From positions 1-64,000 of the forward strand of contig NW_025935139.1 of the NCBI RefSeq assembly GCF_000764305.2: a DNA stretch of 64,000 nucleotides. The letters run 5' to 3'. The notes beneath the pieces are model-generated. The model saw only the letters and a program-made list of their open reading frames with translations, had not been told where the DNA came from and made no database searches. Shown piece after piece: positions 11,930-22,865 of this stretch; the first letter of the stretch is position 1, and each line of letters opens with the position of its first letter. The DNA is from Hyalella azteca. Taxonomy: Eukaryota; Arthropoda; Malacostraca; Amphipoda; Hyalellidae. The position numbers and the translations under genes are program-made.

Positions 11930-12900
11930 AATTGACGCAGGTGTGCAAAATTTCAGATCGATTTGACAGCTAGAAGTGTGTTAAATATTGATAATAAGAT
12001 TTGTAGCAGACAAACAACAAGAAGTGAAGTTAAAGAGAAAAATGTTATAATTAATATAATATACCTTTAAAAATTACTTTTTAACACGTTGACTCCAAAG
12101 TGGTACATATGCGTACCACGAAATGTATTTCTCCAGGACGTATTGGCACATAATTCAGGTTGCCTAAAATCGGCCAAACCCGAAAACAAAAAAGGCCAAA
12201 AAAGGCCGATAACTCAATATATACTAGTTTATTTGTAGGTTCCGCTATAAAAATTCAATTTATTTTCTTTTTGCAGTATTTAAAATTTAATTAGGAAGTA
12301 ACCCCATCATAAATTTTAGACGGCCAACACAATTGAGAAAAACTAAATCACGGAGTTTGTCCGGAAAAAAATGACCGTCTGGCAACCCAGTTTAAAAACA
12401 GTACAAAAAGTGAAATAATAGTACAAGTTGGAGCAATCGGAGTCAAAGTGTTAAATACAACACTTCTAAAGAAACCAGTCTTTCCAATGTTATAGATGTA
12501 CAATGAATTTCTAATTTTATTTTCGAATATTAAAAAAATTTATTTTTAAAATATTTTAATACAATTTTTTTTTTCAAAATTATTTATTGTCAATTGATTC
12601 ATGCATTGCCTCCAACTTCACACAAGTGTTAAAAATTTCATATCAATTGGACAGGTAAAAGTGTGTCAAATATCAATTATAAGATTTGTAGCTGACAAAA
12701 TTATTTTTTCAGTTTTTTTACTATTGAAAAAAAGTTTATTCTTAAATTATTTATTTTGTCATTTGATTGATGCATTGTCTCCAACTTTACGCACGTGTGC
12801 AAAATTTCAGATCGAAAGGATAAGTAGAAGTGTGTTAAATTTCAATTACAAGATTTGTAGTAGAGAGACAAACAAACAGACAAACAAGAAGTGAAGTTAT
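11930..12900 (+). repeat. Repeated retroelement-like tails
   Basis: Three related stretches (about 11930-12045, 12595-12690, 12775-12900) carry GTGTGCAAAATTTCAGATCG, then AGAAGTGTGTTAAAT, and two of them an AGACAAACAA-rich end. This resembles the 3' tail of a non-LTR retroelement or SINE. No coding domain is seen. Confidence 0.45.
12085..12450. mobile_element. TTAA-flanked inverted-repeat element, 366 bp
   Basis: The ends are CACGTTGACTCC and GGAGTCAAAGTG, inverted with one mismatch. TTAA flanks both sides (12081-12084, 12451-12454). Sequence on its right resembles sequence at 11775-11850. Non-autonomous, piggyBac-type target. Confidence 0.65.
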
Positions 12901-13109
12901 AGAGAAGTGTTGTAAAAAAGCAGATGAATGCAAGTAGCCTTACGCCTGTTAAACATCAAATGCTGCTTCTGAGAGTGGATTCAATCCCCAGCGGTGGCAG
13001 AAAATCGGGTTTTATGATAAACCTTCGCATATTCATGCAGGAAAACATGCCCCTCCAGTGTAGACTCGTGAAGATGGCCCTGCTGTCCCACTTTGGTCAT
13101 TTTTTTATT

Positions 13110-13133
13110 GGGCCTACCAGTATTGGTAGGCCC
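13110..13133. repeat. Perfect hairpin, 10-bp stem, 4-base loop
   Basis: GGGCCTACCA, loop GTAT, TGGTAGGCCC. It lies just after the border of block A in a short GC-rich stretch of unknown origin (13045-13380). Confidence 0.8.
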
Positions 13134-13842
13134 CCGAGAAAGCAATACTCCGGCGCCCCTACCACTCCGAGCTGGATCAGCACCGTTCGTGCTTTTGTAG
13201 GCACCTTGGGTTCTTCATATTCAGGGTGGGGCCCTTCGCAAGCGCGGCTTGTCTCGAGTGTGGGGGAACCATTCCACTCCACTGAGCACTTCTTCGACTG
13301 CCTCTCCTTACAATGGACGTTCCCATGTAACTAGATTTTCTCTGAGACGGCTCCCTAGTGATTTTCACAATCTTTTGCATACGTCGACTGTTATTTTATA
13401 GTGCTTTTTATTTCAATGTTAAGGTCCCTGACCGCTTTAGTATATTACGTCTCACTTGCGTTGATTTGGTCTAATCTCTGATATCGGGAATGAGGACCTG
13501 TTATCGGCACCCGTACGCCATTTGGATTCGGATGAAAAATTGTATTAAATTCACTATAGTTTTAATTTGCCAATAATGTAAATTTCTTACTGGAGTGGTA
13601 ACTAATTTCTACTGATTTCATTTGTTAGGAGTAGTAATGCAACAGTAATATTCTCCTTATCAATATATTCACGATGCATCAAACTGCAGTTTCTTTATTT
13701 TTATTAATGAAGATGCATCTATACAGTATATCCGTGGAATTTTCTCCTGTATGCATATACAGTCTGCGATGTAGCTTCCGAAAAATATTTCAGTTGAACC
13801 AATAAAGATATGAACTAATTCCTCGCGTTATTATTCATCATG

Positions 13843-14247
13843 CCTCGCTATGTCTCTCTAAGTTTCGCCATGTCTTATGTCTCGTCATGTCTCTTTATGT
13901 CTCGCTGTCCTCTTATAACTCGCCATGTCTCCTTGTGTCTTGCTGTCTCCTTATGTCTCGCTATGGCTCCATATGTTTCGCCATGTCTCCTTATGTCTTG
14001 CTATGGCTCCATATGTTTCTCTATGTCTCCTTATGTCTCCTCATGTTTCGATATGTCTCCTTATGTCTCGCTAAGTCTCCATATGACTCCTTATGTCTCG
14101 CTATGTCTTGCTATGTCTCCTTATGTCTTGCTATGTCTCCTAATGTTTCGCTATTTCTCCTTATGTCTCCATATGTCTCCTTATGTCTTGCTATGTCTCG
14201 CTATGTCTCCTTATGTCTCGCTATGTCCTCTTATGTGTGGCTATGTC
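13843..14247. repeat. 10-bp minisatellite, ATGTCTCCTT / ATGTCTCGCT
   Basis: About 40 imperfect units in tandem. Three units equal ten codons, so overlapping long open frames (13840-14259, 13887-14342) arise as an artefact and are not called as genes. Confidence 0.85.
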
Positions 14248-15061
14248 GGATTACAATAGTCTGTATGAAAGAAACTGTAGGAAGCCGTAAAGTACAAAAC
14301 GGGCGTACCGTTTTCGTGCGGGAAACCGTTCCCGTCGTTTAATTTAACGGTAAATAACCGGCCACTGTAACGCCGGTGGGAACGTTTTTTACGGTCGATT
14401 TTCTAACAGTGATATCAGTTTTCGATATTCTGAATATCACGCAACATATTGCGCAAACGCTCAAGATGCCACAAAGACACTCAATTATTAACCACAATAT
14501 TGAGCGTCTAGGCAAGGGACTGCTTAACGTGCATGCATCGCTTAGCAAATTTAATGGTTATTATTTTCATATTGTGCATGGCCTGTTGTTGTTGCCTCGT
14601 TGTGACTGCAAATATTTGCAATTTGAAATTAGATTTGTGTTAATTTACATTGATTTACGATACTTTTATAAAATTGTTTTAATATGAATTTAAAGTAAGT
14701 TTGATAATTTTAAGTGCTATCATTCAACGTGCAATAATGAATATTTCGAGGATTGAATATTAAATATCAATAGTATATCGATTAAAATTCAGCCTAACAG
14801 CGGAATGGGAACATCCCGATAACCCTGAGTGGGAATCATCCTCTGTTGGCCATGGCGATGGAGCGTCTCTACCTCGCGCTGTTTCAGATATCAACTATGA
14901 CTATGGCATGTACTCAGGATGTATACTCGTATATTTATATGTACCAGCACCCAGAATATCGATGTAACGTGCACGTTTTTCGCTGTAAAATGATTATATT
15001 AATTATAAAAACGATCATTAGCTGAATATAATGTACATTTATCGGCATATTAACCCCCTAG

Positions 15062-15206
15062 AGCTCTTCCCTCGTCCTCGCAACTTACCGCGTTTCCGGG
15101 CTGCGCCATCCGTGTCCTGCGACGGCCTCACGTGCACAGTTGCGCCAAAAGCCTGGTCCCCCAGCGCGGACGAAGGCTTTCTGGACTCGGGCACTAATGT
15201 TACAGG
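15062..15206 (+). CDS. Exon, FN3 domain first part, copy 1
   Basis: The exon follows CCCCTAG and encodes ELFPRPRNLPRF, then SVSCDGLTCTV, PKAWSPSADEGFLDSG and TNVTG. This fits strands A to C of a fibronectin type III domain: a proline-rich start, an alternating strand, and the W-x-P-S equivalent of the conserved tryptophan strand. The donor GTAGGT leaves two bases, completed as glycine by the exon at 15833. Relative to its duplicate at 24918 I see one amino-acid change (Ala for Val in the CTV strand) and one silent change. Confidence 0.7.
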
Positions 15207-15289
15207 GTAGGTATCAAATCTAATAAATGAGAATTCAACACTTAATATGTATTTTAACCCTCCACCGCCGTATGACACTCTCCGGGAAC

Positions 15290-15452
15290 GTAACTTTCAT
15301 CTTAAATTATACGTTAACTATTGAGTGTAGCAACCTGAGGACGTTTGTACGCAACAGAGAACATTTAAAAGTAACTTTCAACTTAAATTATACGTAAACT
15401 ATTGAGTGTAGCAACCTGAGGACGTTTGTACGCAACAGAGAACATTTTAAAG
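15290..15452. repeat. Tandem duplication, about 81-bp unit
   Basis: Two nearly identical units starting GTAACTTTCA lie in the intron of the FN3 copy 1. Copy 2 has only one unit (about 25147-25228). Confidence 0.8.
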
Positions 15453-15832
15453 CTATCGTATGTGGCAGCAACCATCAGTGCAAGTCATTTTGCGCTCACT
15501 ATAGAACGTATCAATCCTGGAAAGTAGGCTTGTGACAATATTGCTCCGGTTACCCATGCCAGGCGGTAGAGGGTTAAGAAATCGAAATTGCTACAAAGTT
15601 CTGTAGAGACCTTGGATAGCCTGGTGCAGCTGTTTTTCTTTGACGTATCCTCTTTGCAATCGTAATAAACATCACGTGATAAGAGGGTTTTTGAATTCCA
15701 AATCAATGCATGTTTAGTTGGACCTTCTAGGTATTAGACTTACTATGTTTGCAGCCACAAAGTAACTAAGAAATTTAGTTTATGTAATGTCCCAAGCACG
15801 AACAATCTTTGACCTCATGTTACTGCCACCAG

Positions 15833-15894
15833 GTATCGGCTGCAGGTAAAGAACTTGAGTAGCTCAACGGCTGCATGGGAGACGCAGCTAACAG
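15833..15894 (+). CDS. Exon, FN3 domain middle part, copy 1
   Basis: A 62-base exon between TGCCACCAG and GTGGGT encodes GYRLQVKNLSSSTAAWETQ plus LTG. This is the typical C strand (Y-x-L-x-V) and the turn of an FN3 domain. It appears identical to the duplicate at 25613-25674. The third FN3 exon, present for the second copy at 28530, has no counterpart after this copy. A transcript using it would therefore either have a truncated FN3 or splice onward in phase 1. Confidence 0.68.
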
Positions 15895-16890
15895 GTGGGT
15901 CACTGTGTCAACGTGCTTCTTAGTCGTGGTTAATCAGTTGATTTAACTCAGCAGCAATTATGATAAAATTCCATCATAAACTCTTGAGCCACAAAAATCC
16001 AGTTCAATCAAATCAGAGAAAATTGGCAATAAAAAATACTACCTGACTTGAAAATCGCGCCTCTCAGATGATATATAGGGTGCCTGAGGTTCATCATAGT
16101 ATTATTATTTGCCTGATGAAATGTGTCCAAATAAATAAGCAGCAAAATTTGAGACATTCATATTGCCATCAGCCATTTTTGTTCATTTTAACTTATTATT
16201 TAGCGATGCTTTTATTAGATACTCTGTAACTGGAGAACATTCTCGGAAAGATTAGTCACTTACTAGGCCTCTAGGGCTACTGTCACTTTTTGCCTTCCCA
16301 GCAGGTTTTTTCTGGTTGAATCAACTTTGAAACAACTTCCATTTACGACGTTGGAATCATTTTGAATACTAGTCAAGAATGAGAACTGAAGCAACGTCAT
16401 TCGTGCAGCGTCGTGCTGATTTTACATTTCATCGTTGCAATGATGTGACTAGTCCAACGTTGTTTCGACGTTTAAATTATTTCGTTGAAATCGTGTAGAC
16501 AAAAGGTATGTTCTGCAATTGGATAAACGTCTTCACCCCAACAAAATTCGGGGGACCGCCTAGGCTTCGGCCGAATAGTCACTATAAACTCGGCGCAAAG
16601 TTAATATGGGTCTGCTTGGCCATCCGATCGAAATATGTTTCTCGTCAGAATCTCCTTTCCGACTTTACAGTCCCTTGAGAGTCTTACAATGGTTAACCTA
16701 GCCGAGTCATACCGAGTTAGCAAGCGGTCCAGAAGCTGCCCTTCGAACTCAGAGCTGAAGTGGGCATAGAGAAGCTGATTTACATGCTCCCAGAGTCCTA
16801 AGCGGCCCTAATGCAGGGTCGCTCAAGTCTAACTTTTATTATGGAAAAGAAACGTTGAAATAGTGAAAAAATATGACCAACCTTAATTAA

Positions 16891-17098
16891 ATATATATTC
16901 AGATTTGAAATGCCTAGCTCCTTATCGAACCCGGTGGAAGTCTAGTAGCTACTTCAAACTATCGCCAGTCATGAAAAGATCCGATCAAATGATACGAGTT
17001 TAGATATGTATATGAACAAGGCACGAAAAGGAAAAGAATCGGCGACAGGCCACATCAGGCCTACATTTCAGCGCCGACATCATTATGTTATGTTATGT
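16891..17098 (+). mobile_element. Short interspersed repeat ending in TTATG repeats
   Basis: Shares about 200 bases with 61434-61645 and a 3' part with 31140-31256. Shared motifs are GGTGGAAGTCTAG, TTCAAACTATCG and AGAATCGGCGACAGGCC. Each copy ends near a simple repeat (TTATG, ACTAT or similar). No clear tRNA boxes. The family is unknown to me. Confidence 0.55.
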
Positions 17099-18100
17099 TA
17101 AGGTGCCACTGTAGGGGGATAATAGATGAACTTCCAGTGTATATTGTCAGGGTGTTGCGCGGGGTCTTCCTGTTTTGTTTTAGCGCCAGGCAGCCAGATG
17201 TTGTGGGAATAGAGCCGCGAGTGTTTTATAGGAAAGATAAGGCCATGAAATTCTGTGTCCTGCCTAGTCAGTTGCCTTTTTGCATTTGCAAGTAGGGACT
17301 GCCACAGCACCTGAAAACGTAGAGAAAGTTAGAGTTTTGCGTTCACACCGTTCTGAGACACAGCGCCTCCTCAGTCTTAGATCAATTGTTTACAATGAAT
17401 TTCCAAGAACCGTACCTCATTTGAAGAACAACATACGACAAGCCATTGGCAACATGCCCGTCAATATGCTTCAGCGAGTTGAACGGAACTTCAAGCTTCG
17501 ACTAATTTAATGCATTGACAATGGGGACGTCATTAGTCCATGTTATCTTTAAAACTATGTAATACAAAAATTCTGGTTAGGATTTTTTCAAAATTTTAAT
17601 ATTGTTATATCTTTACTTGTTCTTTTTTTATTGAGCTATCTAATCGGGAAGTTTCCTTGAAATACCCTGCATATAGGTTTTACCTGAAGACAGGCATTCG
17701 ATGACTATGTGAGGGATAAGTAAATTAGACTATTTTAGACTTTACTGTACATTACAGAGCAAAAGACTGTTTTGTTATACGGCTAACACATTCGACCGCG
17801 AGGTCGGAGCAACTCTTGCAACAAGCGCTGTGACAACGTAACACAAAGTTATTAAATGGTAAATGAACTGAGATTACTTTTCAATCAGTATCACGTACTA
17901 ATCCCCTTTTTCGAAAGATTAGTATTAGATATGCTTTGAAATCAAATAAGGCCTAGAGACCACTATAAAGCTCAATAAAGTCCAAAAGTTCATTTCGCCA
18001 GCCACGATGAGGACACGAGATTGCCACAACTTTCTTGAACGACCGCTTTGGATGTACTGAGTGAATGTAGCCCCTAAACGTCACAATATCTATACTGTTA
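17099..18100 (+). mobile_element. DUF4817/mariner-type transposase relic plus TTAA-element piece, copy 1
   Basis: Corresponds to 22866-24040. A short frame keeps the C-terminal transposase signature ending NMLQRVERNFKLRLI; the N-terminal helix-turn-helix part is deleted. From 17865 the sequence matches the interior of the element at 108-755. Confidence 0.6.
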
Positions 18101-18200
18101 GAAAAAACGGGCGAAAAATGTGCAGTACACGTTTGTTTTCGAAGTTCATTAACCGTAATCCGGTCATTCAGGTTATTTACCGTGGTTTGTTGGACTTCAG
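18093..18200. repeat. Inverted-related repeat of 14342-14408
   Basis: ACTGTTAGAAAA and GGTTATTTACCGT here match the reverse complement of 14342-14408 (TAACGGTAAATAACC, TTTTCTAACAGT). Probably ends of a small DNA transposon. Confidence 0.4.
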
Positions 18201-18536
18201 CGGTGGATGGCGCCACAGTCATCGGTCGAGTTAATATCTAGACGCCATCTTGAGTGGAAGACATTGCTCATAAGCTAAATTTATTCAAATTATTATTGTT
18301 GGTTTATACTAATTTTTGTTGTTGGCTGTGATTTTTGTACCAATGACATGGTATCGTGTGTTATTCAATTGAGTTGCTCATGTTTGTTCTCCTATTCTTT
18401 GAGTGTTAATACTTTGAGTTACGTTGGTTCGTTCCACATCAGTCGATTGCTGAACTCTTCTATAGACTAGAGCCAGACAGCGGTCAGTGATGCTTTATAA
18501 TAATAATAATAGCGGTTTCAGCGTTTATAAGGCCTG

Positions 18537-18684
18537 CCCTGTCAAAATTTTCGTGCCGATTAAGGTCGTTTTAGAGGAACTATATTCGGCTTAGGGGTGA
18601 ATCAGGAGCACCCTGTCAAAATTTTCGTGCCGATTAAGGTCGTTTTAGAGGAACTATATTCGGCTTAGGGGTGAATCAGGAGCA
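18537..18684. repeat. Perfect tandem duplication, 74-bp unit
   Basis: Two units starting CCCTGTCAAAATTTTCG and ending GAATCAGGAGCA appear identical. They lie just before duplicated block A copy 2. Confidence 0.9.
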
Positions 18685-19674
18685 AGTCGGCCACGTAGGG
18701 TGTTTTGCTTCTATACAATAGTCATCACGTGCTCCATCCATCACTAACGTTTGCCATCTCTAAGTCTGGCCATCACTAGCACCAGTCATCGATATCATTA
18801 ACCAACGCTACCACCAGCAGCGTCCGAAGTATCATCCTCCATCACTAGCACTGATCTCCACCTTTTACAGACCTCTCTAGCAACTGTCTCTAGCATCAAT
18901 CAGCTCTTATATCAGCCACTGGCACCAGACTGGCACCAGACTTCATTATGACCGGTTGTTTTTTTAGCTCCAGTCATCACTAACGCCAGACATTATTGTT
19001 ATACGACCCCACTAGTACCGGTCGAAATAGTGAAAGGCGTATCTAGCGCCTGCAGTCACTACTCACTCACTAGTGTCTGTTATAACTTCCACAAAGCTTC
19101 TGTAGCAACAGCAATCACCAGCACCAACAGTCAACACTGCCACTAGTTAGCACTGGCGTCAATCATCATTGCCACCTGTCATCACTAGCACCAGTCAAAA
19201 AAAGCACTGGTCAAAACTAACACATTTCATGACAAGTAACAGTCATTGCTACATCAACTATTGCTGACTACTGATGTCGTTGTCGCCAGCCATCAAAAGC
19301 ACCAGCACGCCAGCCAACTTCACGTAAATTAGTATTCAGTTGTCAATGCTACAAAACGGATTTACACTAATTACTTTTTTTTATTTCATTCAAATTTTCA
19401 AGTTTCCCAAAAGTTGACCATCGAATTAATTATTGTCGTTTTAACATTAAATTTTTGCCATGGTGAAAATCGATTTCGACTCGGAATAAGAGCTAAGGAT
19501 GGTAATCTAGATGCGAAAACGCGCTGCACTCGAAAATTTAGAGTTATTGGGCTACCAAAATATCTACCCCCAAATTACTCAACAATCCCCAAAAAGATGT
19601 AAATAAATGAAATTTTACAGCTGTCATGGGGCGAGACTCGTCACCGTTCTTATAAATATATCCTTTACTTGAAG

Positions 19675-19806
19675 GTTGTCCCAAACATCGCTATGGTATT
19701 GGCTGTGCTCAGTGGTGCCCGGACTGCCTCAACACAGGCGAATGTCACCCTCGCTCCGGAGGCTGTGTCTGTGCCCCTGGCACCCATGGCAACCGTTGCC
19801 AGGACT
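19675..19806 (+). CDS. Exon, EGF/laminin-type module, copy 2
   Basis: Duplicate of the exon at 11026 with the same acceptor, length and reading frame, encoding the same eight-cysteine module. The donor is GTGAGT at 19807 instead of GTAAGT; both are strong. The absence of visible coding change next to diverged introns suggests both copies are kept as functional exons, or that gene conversion has homogenised them. Confidence 0.86.
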
Positions 19807-20171
19807 GTGAGTATCGTAACCAAGCGCGTCATTTAATTGTTTGATATTTGAAAGTTATCTCCTTGAGAGATCATTGAAGGAGATCAATGTAACGGAATTT
19901 TCAGCGCTGCCATTGTGCGAGCCATTGCGGACTTCAGTTAGCAGTGCGACGCTTTCACGAAGAATTCAGCATTTGACAGTTGATATGAGGGAGTGAGGAG
20001 AAACTCATTTATTGGAATACACAATCTTTATTCAACATTCTCGGCATTAAGTATCTCGTTTTATAAATTTATTTGTAAACCCTAGCTTGCAGTTTTGTGA
20101 GGCATTGGATCTTCGGAAGCGTTGAGAGGATCCAGCCCTGGATGCTGGTTTAGTGCAAGTCCTTGTTACAG

Positions 20172-20339
20172 ACTGCGGCAGGGGCCGCTACGGTGACGAC
20201 TGCAGTAAGAACTGCTCTGCTGAGCTCCGGGGTAGGGAACGAGCTGACCTTCCCATATGCGACGGGCTGACCGTCTGCACCCACGACCTGCAAGGCTGCT
20301 CCTGTCTTCCTGGATTCATGAGACCTTACTGCAACATAG
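20172..20339 (+). CDS. Exon, second EGF module, copy 2
   Basis: Duplicate of the exon at 11524. I see one silent difference in a glycine codon. The acceptor and donor are conserved, and phase 1 to 1 is retained. The exon end plus donor is followed by further partial copies of itself, one more than in copy 1. It joins in frame to the third EGF exon at 22496, giving a Val codon. Confidence 0.85.
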
Positions 20340-20445
20340 GTAATATTAAAAAGATACTGCAACATAGATACTTACTGCAACATAGGTAATATTAAAAAGA
20401 TAATGCAACATAGATACCTACTGCAACATAGGTAATATTAAAAAT
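20329..20445 (+). repeat. Tandem copies of an exon end with splice donor, copy 2
   Basis: Same structure as at 11681, with three copies of CTGCAACATAG followed by GTAATATTAAA, so the array has grown or shrunk since the block duplicated. Confidence 0.7.
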
Positions 20446-20704
20446 AATAATATGTGTTTAAAAATTAACACTTTTTAAAGACAACACTTCTAAAGAGGCC
20501 AGTGTCCCTGATGTTGCACATATACAATGAATTTCATATTTCATTTTGTAATATTAAAAAGAATGATTTTGAACATTCGTACCGAACGTTAAAAAAATTT
20601 AAATTATTTAAATTATTTATTCTGTCAATCGATTCAAGCATTGTCTCAGACTTTAAGCAAGTGTGCAAAATTTCAGATCGATTCGACAGCTAGAAGTGTG
20701 TTAA

Positions 20705-21450
20705 CCCTATTCGCAACGGGTTGACTGGAAAACGCCCTTATTTTCTTCTACCCGCTGTAAAAAAATAACCACAAATCTGACGGCCTTGTCTGTCGAGATA
20801 CTCTTCAACTGAGACTTATTCTTGGTGTTGAATCAATAATATTTCAGCTTTTTTGATCTATAAAAATAAGGTAAGTCATTTAGCAAGCAACGTATAAACA
20901 TTTCCGCACACCGACGCTTGCCGGCAGCGATCTCCGGAGGTCAGAGGTGCTTGGCAGTGTTCCACGAGCTACGGAGGTGAGAGGTTCAGTGTCTTCGCTC
21001 CCTCTCTTGCAAGTTTATGCGATGGCGAGCAACAAACTGACTGACGATGAGAGAAAAAAGCAGCGTACAGTATCGCTGTACGCTGTAGTAAGCAGCGATG
21101 AAGATGATGATGTCGACTTTATCATCATTGTTGATGATTAAAATCAGTCTCACCGTCGGTAAGAATCACCACCAGAATATCGATCGGCCGCAGTTGTCGT
21201 TCACGTATTCTGACCAGAATTTCGGTCCTTCCGTTCTCGTAATTTTAAAAATAGATTCGAGTTCACAATTGTGCGTTTAAAGACTGCATTTGATAGAAAA
21301 CAATCTATATTAAAGCATGGTAAAATTATCGCGGCGTATGTTAGTGGAACCTAAAAAGTAGTGGCACCTAAAAAGTACTTTGAAAAATTAAGGGCAGAAA
21401 TCGTTGCACCCGTGGTTCTAGCGTAACGCTTCAGCCCGTTGCGAATATCG
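20705..21450 (+). mobile_element. Internally deleted piggyBac-type element, 746 bp
   Basis: The ends CCCTATTCGCAACGGG and CCCGTTGCGAATATCG are inverted with small differences. TTAA lies on both sides (20701-20704, 21451-21454). The first copy of the block has a single TTAA at the same place (11981-11984), an empty site. Inside, a frame at about 21022-21141 reads MASNKLTDDERKK then an acidic SSDEDDDVDF, like the start of piggyBac transposases; the catalytic part is absent. Confidence 0.8.
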
Positions 21451-22495
21451 TTAAATATTTATTGTTATTGTTTTGTAGCAGACAAACAACAAGAAGTGAA
21501 GAGAAATGTTGTAAAAAAGCAGATGAATGCAAGTAGCCCTACGCCTGTTAAACATCAAATGCTGCTTCTGAGAGTGGATTCAATCCCCAGCGGTGGCAGA
21601 AAATCGGGTTTTATGATAAACCTTCGCATATTCATGCAGGAAAACCGTATCGTGCAGCACCGATTTTAATGCATTTCAATAACAATTTTACATAGAGAAC
21701 AATAAATTACTCAAAGAACAATAAAATGCATTTGTACGCTTCCTTGATCGCGTCCATGTTCATTGGAATTAAAACAATGTATAATCAACTCATTTGATTA
21801 TAATTTCAATCAAAGGATATTAGCATGGTCCTGTAGGGTCTTCCAATACTTATATTCATTATTATTTATTATCAGCAATACGAAATATTTTTTCATTTAC
21901 AAATTTTTCAAACAATTTGAAAACCACCCAAACTAGTTTTCAATTTACTTTTTCTTTCATCGTTACCTCACCAGTCACCTTATTTCTTTGTCAATGATCG
22001 GGGTAACTAATTAAATAGCTCATATGATATTCATATAATTTGAAACATTTTAATCTATAACTTACTGCTGATATGTCCGTCTTATTTCTAATACTGTCGC
22101 AACCTGTTATTTCTACAAGTGCAAGTTCCATACTCACGCAAATGTACTTTACACTATAGCGTCTACATCGATTAATTCACGTCTAAGTCCTCTTTGTGTT
22201 CACTTTATTTATAGAAGTTAGGACTTTTCTCCGCTATTATCCTAATGAAATTACGATATTTTATTCACTCTAATGAATCACACGCATTTAAGTCAATCAT
22301 GGACACAAGTAATGTTTCATGCAGACTCGCTATTGCCAATGTTTCATGCAGACATAAATAATATTTATTAAATAAATTATTAAACAACATTTATGCTTGA
22401 TAGAACATTCATAATGTTTCATGCAGACTCGCTCTAGCTGTATCCTTATCCCAGCACAAGTCGCTGAGGTAATCACTAGTTGGGCCCTCACGCAG

Positions 22496-22621
22496 TGTGT
22501 CCGGACGGGTGGTACGGGCCAAGTTGCGCCCTGCGCTGCAACTACTGCGTGGATCGCAACTGTTCTCGTGATGACGGCCGCTGCCTCATCGGCTGCCGCG
22601 ACCCTGCGCTCTGCACTCACG
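22496..22621 (+). CDS. Exon, third EGF module, unique to the second block
   Basis: The 126-base exon, phase 1 to 1, follows CCTCACGCAG and encodes CPDGWYGPSCALRC, then YCVDRNCSRDDGRC and CRDPALCTH, eight cysteines in all. The G-W-Y-G-x-x-C start matches laminin/Tie-type EGF modules. The donor is G|GTTTGT at 22622. No equivalent was found in the first duplicated block, so the second block carries three EGF modules against two. It joins in frame to the FN3 exon at 24918. Confidence 0.75.
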
Positions 22622-22865
22622 GTTTGTATTTGCGATACGCGCCAACCTGAGTAAAGTAGACTCAAGACGCTCAATATTATTGCGCAATATTTTTATTTGT
22701 GCAATAATATTGAGGGCGTAGTAGTATTACTTAGAAATTGTTCAGTATATTCCGAAAAAATTACTTTTCAGTTCAATATATTGCACAATCACGCCTCCAG
22801 ACGTACAACAATATTTTCAGGAGGGAAAGTAGTATGTTCGGGCGGCACTTCGTCGGGAGGCAATA

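Larger units (their letters stand above)
9948..13044. repeat. Duplicated block A, copy 1 (EGF exons)
   Basis: Matches 18718-21646. It contains the minisatellite, both EGF exons and flanking introns. Copy 1 has about 860 extra bases (around 12040-12885, including the element at 12085). Copy 2 has the 746-bp element at 20705. Exons are nearly identical; introns differ at many positions. Confidence 0.8.
14405..16905. repeat. Duplicated block B, copy 1 (FN3 exons)
   Basis: Matches 24032-27465. It holds the first two FN3 exons. Compared with copy 2 it has a local tandem duplication (15290-15452) and lacks inserts at about 26110-26610 and 27038-27234. Confidence 0.8.
18718..21646. repeat. Duplicated block A, copy 2 (EGF exons)
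   Basis: Counterpart of 9948-13044. The shared sequence starts at AGTCATCACGTGCTCCATCC and ends after GCAGGAAAAC in both copies. Confidence 0.8.

Noticed and set aside
13840..14342. Two overlapping frames of 139 and 151 codons
   Set aside because: Produced by a 10-bp minisatellite; composition is only Met, Ser, Leu, Tyr, Cys, Val and Pro patterns.
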